Assembly (NCBI GenBank): GCA_020161695.1
Contig: JAIUOO010000015.1
Coordinates: forward strand, 1-64,000
DNA from: Pseudomonadota bacterium
Lineage (GTDB): Bacteria; Pseudomonadota; Alphaproteobacteria; Rhizobiales; Phreatobacteraceae
Length of the DNA stretch: 64,000 nucleotides
Direction of reading: 5' to 3'
Shown here: in pieces, positions 17,570 through 25,773 of the stretch
Numbering within the stretch: the stretch's first letter is position 1
Layout: each line of letters begins with the position of its first letter
Notes under the pieces: generated by a model
Databases searched by the model: none
Told to the model about the DNA's origin: nothing
Seen by the model: the letters and a program-made list of their open reading frames with translations, nothing else
Position numbers and translations under genes: made by a program

Positions 17570-18388
17570 ATGGCACAGGCGATCGCAACCGGCGACCACT
17601 ACAAGGATGAAGTCCAGCGTCAATGGGATCGCGACGCCTGTGGCTCCCAGTACGTCAAAGGCATCGAACCCGACACCCTCGATTGGTACCTGGACGTCGA
17701 ACGCTACCGTTATGATCACTACGGCCCGTGGATGCCGAAGTTAATGGAGTTTGCCGGCCATCGCGGCGAGAAGGTGCTGGAGGTCGGGGGCGGCATGGGC
17801 ACCGACCACGCCCAGTTCGCGAAGAGCGGTGCGATCACGACCGATCTCGACCTGTCGTCGGGCCATTTGGAGCACGCGAAGCGCAATTTCGCACTACGCG
17901 GCCTCACCGGCGAATTCGTCCATGGCGATGCCGAGAACATGCCCTTCGAGGACGGCACCTTCGACGTGGTTTATTCCAACGGCGTCATCCACCACACGCC
18001 GGACACGGCGCGGGTGGTCGATGAGATGTACAGGGTGCTCAAACCCGGCGGCAAGGCGATCATCATGGTCTATGCTGAGAACTCGCTGCACTATTGGCGC
18101 ACTCTGTTCTACAGCTTGGGAATCGCCCAAGGTCGGCTTGAGCGCGTCTCGATGGGCGACATCATGTCGGAGAGTGTCGAGCTGTCGGAGCACGGCAGCA
18201 AGCCACTGGTGAAGGTCTACACGCCGAAGCGGCTGCACAACCTGTTCCGCCGTTTCGAGCAACGGACGATCTACCAGCGCCAGATGGTGCCGGAGGAACG
18301 GCCGGCCATGCTGCGAAGGGTGCCGGTCGCGCTGCTCGAACGCATCATGGGCTGGAACCTGATCATCAAGGCCCAAAAGCCGCGCTGA
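17570..18388 (+). CDS. SAM-dependent methyltransferase (methyltransf_11 type)
   Basis: A 272-residue class I methyltransferase: VLEVGGGMGTDHAQF (motif I), then GDAENMPFEDGTFDVVYSNG and HHTPDTARVVDEMYRVLKPGG. AGAGGAG sits a good distance before the ATG. A C-terminal region (TPKRLHNLFRRFE) follows the catalytic core, as in sugar and lipid methyltransferases. It lies within the polysaccharide operon, 17 bases before the heparinase-family gene, so methylation of a sugar residue, possibly as a chain terminator read by the Wzt C-terminal domain, is a reasonable guess. The acceptor is not shown by sequence. Confidence 0.85.
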   Translation: MAQAIATGDHYKDEVQRQWDRDACGSQYVKGIEPDTLDWYLDVERYRYDHYGPWMPKLMEFAGHRGEKVLEVGGGMGTDHAQFAKSGAITTDLDLSSGHLEHAKRNFALRGLTGEFVHGDAENMPFEDGTFDVVYSNGVIHHTPDTARVVDEMYRVLKPGGKAIIMVYAENSLHYWRTLFYSLGIAQGRLERVSMGDIMSESVELSEHGSKPLVKVYTPKRLHNLFRRFEQRTIYQRQMVPEERPAMLRRVPVALLERIMGWNLIIKAQKPR

Positions 18389-18405
18389 CGACCGTAAACC
18401 TCCCG

Positions 18406-20457
18406 ATGGTCCCGGAGACATTCTTGCCGAGCTTCGCCAAACGGCTACGGACCGTCCTCCTTCTCGGCTTCAAACGTGTGCGGCGTCAGGTGCGCAACCG
18501 GCTCTTCCTACCGACGGAGGATTTCCGGCAGGACACCGGCAAGGCTGGATTGGCCCCAGAGGGCTTCCTCGCCGGCCGGCGGGAGAAGCCGCGCCTCTAT
18601 GTTGAGGCGGCCCTGCCTCACGTCGGCGCCCTCGCCGGCCGATGCCCCGGCCAAGCTGCGCAGGCACTGGCGGATGCGGGGAGGATAGTGCGCCATGAGT
18701 TCGACCTCCTCGGCAGCGGCCCCTTCAAGCCGGTCGACCCGGACCGGCCGGCGCGCGCGTCCGGCTACCGTCCCATCGACTGGTACATCGACCCCGTCCG
18801 CAACCTGCGCTTTCCCGTCCGCGTACCCTACAAGGAGTGGAAGCTTTTCGAGATGCGGCCGGCTAATGCCGATGTGAAATATCCGTGGGAATTGGCGCGC
18901 TCCCAGCATTTCCTGACGCTTGCGCAGGCCTTCCAGCTCGGCGGCGACACACGCTTCGCCCGCGAGATCTTTGACGAGATCGCCGATTTCATGGAGGCCA
19001 ATCCGGTCGGCTTCGGCATCAACTGGACCTGCACGATGGACGTCGCGATCCGGGCGGCGAACTGGGCCATCGGCCTCGCCCTGACCCTCGATGCAGATGG
19101 TATCGACGAGGACGAGCGGCTCGACGCCTATGCCGGTCTGTTCGATCATGGCCGCTTCATCTACGAGAACCTTGAGAACACCTACGAGGTGACCTCCAAC
19201 CATTTCCTCAGCAATGTCATCGGCCTGCACTTCATCGCGGCCGAGTTCGAGGGGCTGCCGCAGGCCCGGCTCTGGGACGAGTTCTGCCGCAAGGCGCTGG
19301 AGCGCGAGATCGTCGTGCAGATCCACGACGAGGGCGCCGACTTCGAATCCGCCCTGCCCTATCACCGCCTCGTCACGGAACTGTTCCTGGCTTCGGCGCG
19401 CCTGGCGCAGTTCCAGGGTCGGCCGTTGTCGGACGACTATCACGCCCGCCTCGCGCGGATGGTCGAGTTCCTCGCCGGCATGCAACGCCCCGACGGACTG
19501 ATGCCGGTGATCGGCGACGCCGATGACGGCCGCTTCCACATCGCGTCCCGCTACGGCGACTGGAACCGGCAGGACGCCCGCCACATCTACGCGCCGGCGG
19601 CGCTGACGCTGAACCGGCCGGACTGGCTGCCGCTCGCCGGGCCGGATGCCGCGTGGGAAGCGGCCTGGTGGGGGTTCGACACTGCAGGAATTGCGCCCGG
19701 CCTCGCCCCTGCCCCGGACGGTCGGCACCTCTATCCGAACGTCGGCATCGCGGTGACCCGCACCGGCGGCCATTACCTCGCAATCACCAACGGCGCGGTC
19801 GGTACCAAGGGCTTCGGCAACCACAAGCACAACGAACTGCTGGGCTTCGAGTACCACCTCGGCGGCCAGCCGCTGCTCGTCGACCCCGGCAGCTATGTCT
19901 ACACGTCCGACTTCGCGGCGCGAAACCTGTTCCGCGCGACCGCCTGTCACAACACGGTGGGCATAGACGGCATCGAGCAGAACGAGACGAACCCGGAGTG
20001 GATCTTCCGCCTGTTCGAGACCGCCAACCCGGTGCATGAGAATTTCGAGGAGGCGGACGGCACCGTCACCTATGTCGGCAGCCACACCGGCTACCAGCGG
20101 ACCGAGGCCAAGGCGACGCACCGTCGCCGCTTCGCCTACCGGCGCGCCGAGGGCCACCTCGTCATCGAGGACACCATCGCCGGCGAGGGCGAGCACCGGC
20201 TGGTCTGGCATTTCCACATGGCGCCCGGCGTCGCCATCGCGCCCGACGGCAAGGGCTTCGTGCTGTCGGCAGGCGACATCCGCGCCCGGCTCGCCGTGCC
20301 GGCCGGGCTGGAGGCGACGGTGGGCGAGGCCTGGTATTCGCCCTCCTACGGCGTGAAAGTGCCCTGCCAGGCGCTCGACCTCGCCGCTACCATGCCGTTG
20401 GACGGGCGCACATGGCGCTTCGAACTCGTTCCCGGTCCGGCGGGCGAGAGCACCTGA
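18406..20457 (+). CDS. Heparinase II/III-family protein
   Basis: A 683-residue protein with the family layout: an alpha-helical toroid over about residues 130-400 (NWTCTMDVAIRAANW, NHFLSNVIG) and a C-terminal beta-sandwich with NHKHNELLGFEY and DPGSYVYTSD, then HNTVGIDG. Known members cleave uronic-acid polysaccharides by beta-elimination using His and Tyr. No signal peptide is visible, so a cytoplasmic role during synthesis is more likely than secretion. Its stop overlaps the start of wzm by one base (TGATG). Such genes regularly accompany two-domain oxidoreductases in heteropolysaccharide loci, where their biochemical role is unsettled. Confidence 0.88.
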   Translation: MVPETFLPSFAKRLRTVLLLGFKRVRRQVRNRLFLPTEDFRQDTGKAGLAPEGFLAGRREKPRLYVEAALPHVGALAGRCPGQAAQALADAGRIVRHEFDLLGSGPFKPVDPDRPARASGYRPIDWYIDPVRNLRFPVRVPYKEWKLFEMRPANADVKYPWELARSQHFLTLAQAFQLGGDTRFAREIFDEIADFMEANPVGFGINWTCTMDVAIRAANWAIGLALTLDADGIDEDERLDAYAGLFDHGRFIYENLENTYEVTSNHFLSNVIGLHFIAAEFEGLPQARLWDEFCRKALEREIVVQIHDEGADFESALPYHRLVTELFLASARLAQFQGRPLSDDYHARLARMVEFLAGMQRPDGLMPVIGDADDGRFHIASRYGDWNRQDARHIYAPAALTLNRPDWLPLAGPDAAWEAAWWGFDTAGIAPGLAPAPDGRHLYPNVGIAVTRTGGHYLAITNGAVGTKGFGNHKHNELLGFEYHLGGQPLLVDPGSYVYTSDFAARNLFRATACHNTVGIDGIEQNETNPEWIFRLFETANPVHENFEEADGTVTYVGSHTGYQRTEAKATHRRRFAYRRAEGHLVIEDTIAGEGEHRLVWHFHMAPGVAIAPDGKGFVLSAGDIRARLAVPAGLEATVGEAWYSPSYGVKVPCQALDLAATMPLDGRTWRFELVPGPAGEST

Positions 20458-21260
20458 TGCAGCGCCTCGCCCCGATTGCCCTGCTCTCCACCATGGTCGC
20501 CCACGAGCGCGTGCTGCGCGCCATGACGCGGCTGGAGCTGCAGAAGAAATATGCAGGATCGCTGCTCGGCTACGCCTGGATCATCCTCCAGCCGCTGCTG
20601 TTCCTCGGCGCCTATGTGGTGGTGTTCCTGGTCATCTTTCGCATCCGCCTGCCGGGCATGTCGGATATCGGCTATGTCGCCTATGTCTTCTCGGGCCTGA
20701 TCCCGTTCCTGACGCTGATGGAAGTGACGACCACCGCTCCGGTGGTGATCCGCCAGAACATGCATCTCATCAAGAACGTCATCGTGCCGGTCGAGCTTAT
20801 TCCGCTACGCCTAGTCGCCGGTGCCATGGTGGTGCAATTCGTCGGCCTCGCCCTGCTTGCCGTGTTCCTTGCCGCGGACCTCGACTACAGCTGGAAGCTG
20901 CTGTTCCTGCCGCTGGTCATCCTGCTCACCGCGCTGTTCATGGCCGGCCTTGCCCTCATGCTCGCGCCGATCGGCATGATCATTCCCGATCTCGGCCACG
21001 GAATCGGCATCGCGATGCACCTCCTGATGTTCATCTCGCCGATCGCCTTCCGCCTCGACATGGTGCCGCCGCTGGTGCGCTTCCTCGTCGACTGGAACCC
21101 GATCACATATCTAGTCGAGGCCTATCGCGGCGTGCTGATAGCCGCCTACGAGCCAAGCCCCGTCCGGCTTGCCATCTTCGTTGCGCTGGCCCTGCTGTTC
21201 TTCATCGCCGGCTGCAGCGTCATCAGCCGCTTCAAGGCATCGATCGTCGACTATGAATGA
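20457..21260 (+). CDS. wzm: ABC-2 polysaccharide exporter permease
   Basis: A 267-residue membrane protein with about six hydrophobic segments, starting at the ATG that overlaps the previous stop. It has the family pattern: an N-terminal amphipathic stretch (LRAMTRLELQKKYAGSLLG), then YAWIILQPLLFLGAYV and late NPITYLVEAYRGVL. With the ATPase encoded next it forms the inner-membrane channel that exports an undecaprenyl-linked polysaccharide. Its last 8 bases overlap the wzt start (21253-21260), so the two subunits are coupled. Confidence 0.92.
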   Translation: MQRLAPIALLSTMVAHERVLRAMTRLELQKKYAGSLLGYAWIILQPLLFLGAYVVVFLVIFRIRLPGMSDIGYVAYVFSGLIPFLTLMEVTTTAPVVIRQNMHLIKNVIVPVELIPLRLVAGAMVVQFVGLALLAVFLAADLDYSWKLLFLPLVILLTALFMAGLALMLAPIGMIIPDLGHGIGIAMHLLMFISPIAFRLDMVPPLVRFLVDWNPITYLVEAYRGVLIAAYEPSPVRLAIFVALALLFFIAGCSVISRFKASIVDYE

Positions 21261-23208
21261 CCTTGCGATCCGCGCGCGGCGGCTGTCCAAGAGCTACACG
21301 CTCTACGACGCTCCCAAGTACCGCCTGCTCGACATGCTCGGACTGTCGGGCCGAGCAGCCGCGGGACGGCGCGAGCACCGCGCACTGAGAGACATCAGCT
21401 TCGACATCGCGCGCGGCGAGAAGGTTGCGATCATCGGCCGCAACGGCGCCGGCAAGTCGACGCTCCTGAAGTTGGTCACCAAAGTCATCGTGCCGACGGC
21501 GGGCGATCTCGACATCCGCGGGGAGACGCAGGCGCTGCTGTCGATCGGAACGGGCTTCCACCCGGAATTCACCGGCCGGCAGAACGCCGCCGCCTACCTG
21601 ACCAGCCTCGGCTTTTCCGGCGCCGAGTTAGACCGCATGGTGGAGGACGCCATCGCCTTCGCCGAGTTGGACGATTTCGCCGACCAACCGATCAAGACCT
21701 ATTCCACCGGCATGGGGATGCGGCTGATGTTCGCCGCCGCGACCATGATCCGGCCCGACCTGCTGGTGATCGACGAGGTGCTCGGCGTCGGCGACGCCTA
21801 TTTCCAGCAGAAGAGCTTCCAGCACATCCGCGACATCTGCTCCTCCAGGCAGACGACGCTGCTGCTGGTAACGCACGACATCTACAATGCCGCGCAGCTC
21901 TGCGACCGCATGATGTGGATCGACCGCGGCCGGCTCCTCATCGACGCGGATCCCGCGACGGTCATGCGAGCCTATGAGGATTCCATCCGCGAGCAGGAGG
22001 AGCGCCGCTTGCGCGCCAAGGCGCTGGGCCCGGCCACGCGCGGCCGCGGAACGGTGCGCCGGCTGCTGGTCGACATCCAGTCGGCGAGGAACCTGGCGCC
22101 GAAGACCCCACTCTACCTGACGCGCCTGTCAATCCTCGTCGGCGGTGTGCAGGTGGCCTCCGCTCCACTCGGCGAACAGGCCTTCGAGGCGACGGACGGC
22201 GCGGTTCTCGTCCGCGAAGGCAGCAACTGGGGCGATACCGAGCAGTGGCAGGGGCGCCTCGCCCGCCCCCTGCGCAACCACGGCTCGCCGTTCCACAAGG
22301 TGACGGCCGCCTTCGACCTGCCGCTGAAGGCGGGCGACGTCGATCGCCTCGGCGTGCGGATCGAAGGCTGGAGCGCCGAGCCCGGCGACCTGCATGTCCG
22401 CATCCATGGCGAGGACGTGGAGCGCGATCTCGGGCGGCTCGACCTCACGCCCGGGGTCTGGAACGACGTGACGCTGGCCGGTGCGGATGGGCAGGCCGAG
22501 GCGGCTCTACGCCCCTCGGCGGTTCACGAGTCCCTCGTCGAAGAGGCGGAGGCGCAGGAAGAACTGAAGGCTCTCTTCAGCGAGGCGGAGGGCATTGCCG
22601 CGGCCGAGCCGGTGCCGGCGCGCGGTCCCGGCGCAGAACCCGAGCCGCCCGCCACGCCAGCGGACGAGGCGGAAGCCGCCTCCGCCGAGACCGCCGGCAT
22701 CCGCATGATCAACCCGAGCCTCAACGTCACCGGCGTCTACGGCACCGGTGACGTCGAACTCATGAGCCTGACGCTGACTGGCGCCGACGGTCGCGAGCGG
22801 CACATCGTCCCAGTGGGCAGTACCGCGACCCTCTCGCTCCGCTACCGGCTGAAGCGGCCGGACCTGAAGGAAAAGCTGAACGTCGTCTTCGTGTTCCGGC
22901 GCGACGGCATCACGGACGTGGCGCGCATCTTCCTGAACAGCATCGTCTTCGACGCGACGACGCGGCCGGAGGGCATCCTCAAGGCCCATTTCGACCGCCT
23001 GCCGCTCGGGCCGGCTTCCTATGCTGTCACGGTCCTGGTGGCCAAGGAAGGCTACTACGATACGTTCCAGACCCAGTTCTTCACCATGAACCCGGGCGTC
23101 TACAGCGCCCACAAGGTACTGGCCGAATTCGTTGTCGAGGGCATCAGCCAGCTCTACTCTGGCACCGGAGCGGTGGTCGACACCGCATGGTCGCTCGACG
23201 AGGTTTAG
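21253..23208 (+). CDS. wzt: ABC polysaccharide exporter ATPase with long C-terminal extension
   Basis: At 651 residues this is much longer than a plain KpsT or Wzt. The ATPase covers about 1-260: Walker A GRNGAGKST near 61, signature YSTGMGMRL near 149, Walker B LLVIDEVLGVGD near 169. A beta-rich region (about 270-420) and an acidic, Ala/Pro/Glu-rich linker (about 420-480) follow. The C-terminus (about 480-640) resembles a Wzt_C carbohydrate-binding domain (GDVELMSLTLTG, YGTGDV, FRRDGI). Wzt_C domains recognise the modified non-reducing end of the polymer before export. The extra middle domain is not usual. It is the last gene of the plus-strand operon. Confidence 0.9.
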   Translation: MNDLAIRARRLSKSYTLYDAPKYRLLDMLGLSGRAAAGRREHRALRDISFDIARGEKVAIIGRNGAGKSTLLKLVTKVIVPTAGDLDIRGETQALLSIGTGFHPEFTGRQNAAAYLTSLGFSGAELDRMVEDAIAFAELDDFADQPIKTYSTGMGMRLMFAAATMIRPDLLVIDEVLGVGDAYFQQKSFQHIRDICSSRQTTLLLVTHDIYNAAQLCDRMMWIDRGRLLIDADPATVMRAYEDSIREQEERRLRAKALGPATRGRGTVRRLLVDIQSARNLAPKTPLYLTRLSILVGGVQVASAPLGEQAFEATDGAVLVREGSNWGDTEQWQGRLARPLRNHGSPFHKVTAAFDLPLKAGDVDRLGVRIEGWSAEPGDLHVRIHGEDVERDLGRLDLTPGVWNDVTLAGADGQAEAALRPSAVHESLVEEAEAQEELKALFSEAEGIAAAEPVPARGPGAEPEPPATPADEAEAASAETAGIRMINPSLNVTGVYGTGDVELMSLTLTGADGRERHIVPVGSTATLSLRYRLKRPDLKEKLNVVFVFRRDGITDVARIFLNSIVFDATTRPEGILKAHFDRLPLGPASYAVTVLVAKEGYYDTFQTQFFTMNPGVYSAHKVLAEFVVEGISQLYSGTGAVVDTAWSLDEV

Positions 23209-23235
23209 CACTCCCTTGTTCAAGTCGACGGTTAC

Positions 23236-24390
23236 TCAGTCAAGCAGGCCGAGAGCGTCCAGAAGCCCGTCGACCCGCCTCTGCCAGGAGGCATTGCGGG
23301 CAAACTCGCGTGCCGCGGCGGGCGCGGCCGCTGCCACGACCGCGCGAAGCGCCGCGGCAAAGGCGGGAGCCCCTTCGGCAAGGGTTACGGGCCCGCCGAT
23401 TCGCTCGAGCTCCGGCCATGGCGTCGCCACCACCGGCAGGCCGGCGGCGGCATAGTCGTAGAGCTTCAGCGGATTGACAGTATCGACGAGCGCAGCGTAC
23501 CCGGCGCGGTCGAAGGGGATCAGGCCGGCATCGCAATGGGTGAGATAGGCCGGCAGATCCTCGTAGCGCTTCTTGCCCAGCCGGAACACGTTCGGCGCAT
23601 CCGGACCTAGCGGCGGACTTCGCTGCGGCCCGATCCAAACAAACGAGATGGCGGGGCAGAGCCGCGCCGTCGCCTCGACCAGGGACTGGTCGACCCAGGG
23701 CTCGATCGCCCCGGCATAGACCACCCGTGGGCGCGGGATGACGGCAAGGTCGGCCGGCTCCGGCAACGGGCCGTCGAAAGCTGCAGGGTCGACGCCGTTC
23801 TCGAACAGATGGACGCGGCGCGCGCCGGCGGCCGCTGCGACCGGGGCCAACCCCGGCGCGGTGACCGCCACCAGGTCCGCGCGCGCGATGAGCGCCTTTT
23901 CCCGCTGCCTGAGCGCCTCCGGAAGGCCTGCACGACCGTCGGGATGATCGAACATCCGCACCACCAGATGCCGTGGCGCCAAAGCCTCCGCGAGCCCTGC
24001 CTGCACGGCGCCGTCGAGGACCAGCAGGTCCGGCGACCCGAAGCCCTGCCGTCGCAGGCGGCCTGCAAGCGGTGGCAGGGACATGCGCGACCAGAGGTCG
24101 AGCATTGCCGGGCTGCCCGCGCCGAGGCGGCCGGCGAGCGGTGCGAGCGTTATCGGCGTCCATGTCGAAAGGCTCGGTCCGATCGTGCGCCAACCCGTGA
24201 GCGCCGCCCGCATCCGGTCGCGCGGGGCCGCGCTGGCCAGCGACGCGAGGGCATGGGCAAGCGATGCCGGATCCGCCAGGAGCAGAACCTGCCAGCCGCG
24301 CCGCGCCAGTTCGCGGGCGAGATGGTGCGAGCCGACGGCAAGGCCCATGCCGTGGGGGTGCACCGTGGTGACGACGGCGTGGCGGGTCAT
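23236..24390 (-). CDS. GT-B glycosyltransferase
   Basis: A 384-residue protein with a GT-B pattern: N-terminal HPHGMGLAVGSHHLARELARRG, a central VHLFENGVDPAAFDG, VYAGAIEPWVDQSLV and DTVNPLKLYDYAAAGLPVVAT. The pattern resembles TuaH- or GumK-like enzymes that add a sugar to a lipid-linked or uronate-containing chain, but I cannot assign a donor. It is transcribed toward wzt, ending 27 bases from its stop, and divergently from the next glycosyltransferase across 186 bases in which I see no clear promoter. Confidence 0.8.
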   Translation of the reverse strand: MTRHAVVTTVHPHGMGLAVGSHHLARELARRGWQVLLLADPASLAHALASLASAAPRDRMRAALTGWRTIGPSLSTWTPITLAPLAGRLGAGSPAMLDLWSRMSLPPLAGRLRRQGFGSPDLLVLDGAVQAGLAEALAPRHLVVRMFDHPDGRAGLPEALRQREKALIARADLVAVTAPGLAPVAAAAGARRVHLFENGVDPAAFDGPLPEPADLAVIPRPRVVYAGAIEPWVDQSLVEATARLCPAISFVWIGPQRSPPLGPDAPNVFRLGKKRYEDLPAYLTHCDAGLIPFDRAGYAALVDTVNPLKLYDYAAAGLPVVATPWPELERIGGPVTLAEGAPAFAAALRAVVAAAAPAAAREFARNASWQRRVDGLLDALGLLD

Positions 24391-24576
24391 GCCGGCCGGT
24401 TCCGCCGCGCGATGGCCTCGGTCGGGCCATGCGGCAGGCGGCGCTTGCCGGCTGCGCCGGTCGCTCGGCGGTAACGTTCAGGCATGGGCGATCCCCGGAC
24501 CGGTGATGTCCGCCGGCGCCCCTTGATGCGGGACCACGGTCGTTGCATCAAGGGCTCTTCGCCACGCAGGCACCTC

Positions 24577-25773
24577 ATGGCCGAACCGACTGCCAATTCT
24601 CTTGCCCGGTCCGGGAGCGGCGCGGGTCCGATGCCGTCGCGGGTGATGGTCTGGTACTGGGGGACCGGCGGCGCCGGTATCCGCCTGACCGAGCGGCTGG
24701 CCACAGCACTTGCCGATCTCGTCGGCGCCAGCGGCGTCGCCCTCTCCTGCCACGCCGACCACCCCGGCCTTGGGCGCCTCAGGGAGCGCGGACACCCGGT
24801 GTCGACCGTCGCCGGCCCGGCCGGGCACCGCCGCAGCGCCGACCTCGCGCTGCGCGTCGCCCCGCGCCTCGCGCACTTCTGGCGGCACCTTCGGAGGTAC
24901 CGGCCCGAAGCAGTCTTCATTCCGATGAACTTCGCGCTCGCCTGGCCCTTTGCCCGACTGGCGCAGGCGCTGGGCGCCCGCCTCGTCTACGTGGTGCACG
25001 ATGCCGAGCCGCATTCCGGCGACTTCGCCCCCCGCTGGCAGCGGCTGACGCAACGCCGGCTGGTCGCCGCGGCGGATGCCCTGATCGCGCCCTCCGCCCA
25101 CACCGCCGCGGAGGTCGCGCGCCTCCACCCTCTCGCGCCGCCGGCTATCGTGCTGCCGCTCAGCGCGTTGGTCGCGCCACGCCGCTACCGGCCAAGGCAG
25201 CCTCCTTCCGGACCAGTGCGCCTCCTCTTCCTCGGCCGGCTGATCGCCTACAAGGGGCTCGACCAGCTGGCCGCGGCCCTGGCGCCGCTCGCCGGCAGGG
25301 GCGACTGGACGCTGACCATCGCCGGCACCGGCCCGGAGGATGCGGTGGTCCGGGCCGCCTTCGCTGGCATGGACCAAGTCGACCTGTCCATGCTGCGCCA
25401 CCTTGCCGAGGACGAGATCGAAGCCCTAATCGACCGCCATGACGTGCTGGTCAGCCCCTATCGCGACGCCAGCCAGTCCGGCGCCATCCCCGAGGCGCTG
25501 GCCGCCGGCATGCCCTGCCTGGTGACCCCGGCAGGCGCCCTGCCCGAGCAGATCGGCTTCGGCGCGGCGGGCTGGGTGGCAGCGGAGAACTCGGCGGCCG
25601 GCCTTCGCGCGGCAATCGAGCAGATGCTGGATGATCCCGACGGCTGTGGCAACGGCGCGCGTTCCAGCGCGGCGCTAGAACTGATCGGCAAGGATGCTGG
25701 GCCAAAGCTGCGGGCGGCACTTGCCAGCATGGTGCCGCTGGGTGGCCAGCATAGAACTCAGTCCGGCACATAG
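24577..25773 (+). CDS. GT-B glycosyltransferase, family 4
   Basis: About 398 residues from the ATG at 24577; ATGs at 24631 and 24646 (just before VWYWGTGGAG) are alternatives and an upstream ATG at 24484 seems too long. The GT4 domain shows LLFLGRLIAYKGLDQL, TIAGTGPED and SPYRDASQSGAIPEALAAGMPCLVT. The last motif contains the EX7E-like donor-binding region. It stands alone on this strand. Its 3' end overlaps the convergent protease gene by 16 bases. Likely role: assembly of the same surface glycan. Confidence 0.8.
   Translation: MAEPTANSLARSGSGAGPMPSRVMVWYWGTGGAGIRLTERLATALADLVGASGVALSCHADHPGLGRLRERGHPVSTVAGPAGHRRSADLALRVAPRLAHFWRHLRRYRPEAVFIPMNFALAWPFARLAQALGARLVYVVHDAEPHSGDFAPRWQRLTQRRLVAAADALIAPSAHTAAEVARLHPLAPPAIVLPLSALVAPRRYRPRQPPSGPVRLLFLGRLIAYKGLDQLAAALAPLAGRGDWTLTIAGTGPEDAVVRAAFAGMDQVDLSMLRHLAEDEIEALIDRHDVLVSPYRDASQSGAIPEALAAGMPCLVTPAGALPEQIGFGAAGWVAAENSAAGLRAAIEQMLDDPDGCGNGARSSAALELIGKDAGPKLRAALASMVPLGGQHRTQSGT

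Noticed and set aside
18508-20217. Minus-strand ORF of 569 codons opposite the heparinase-family gene
   Set aside because: Antisense shadow of a well-supported gene.
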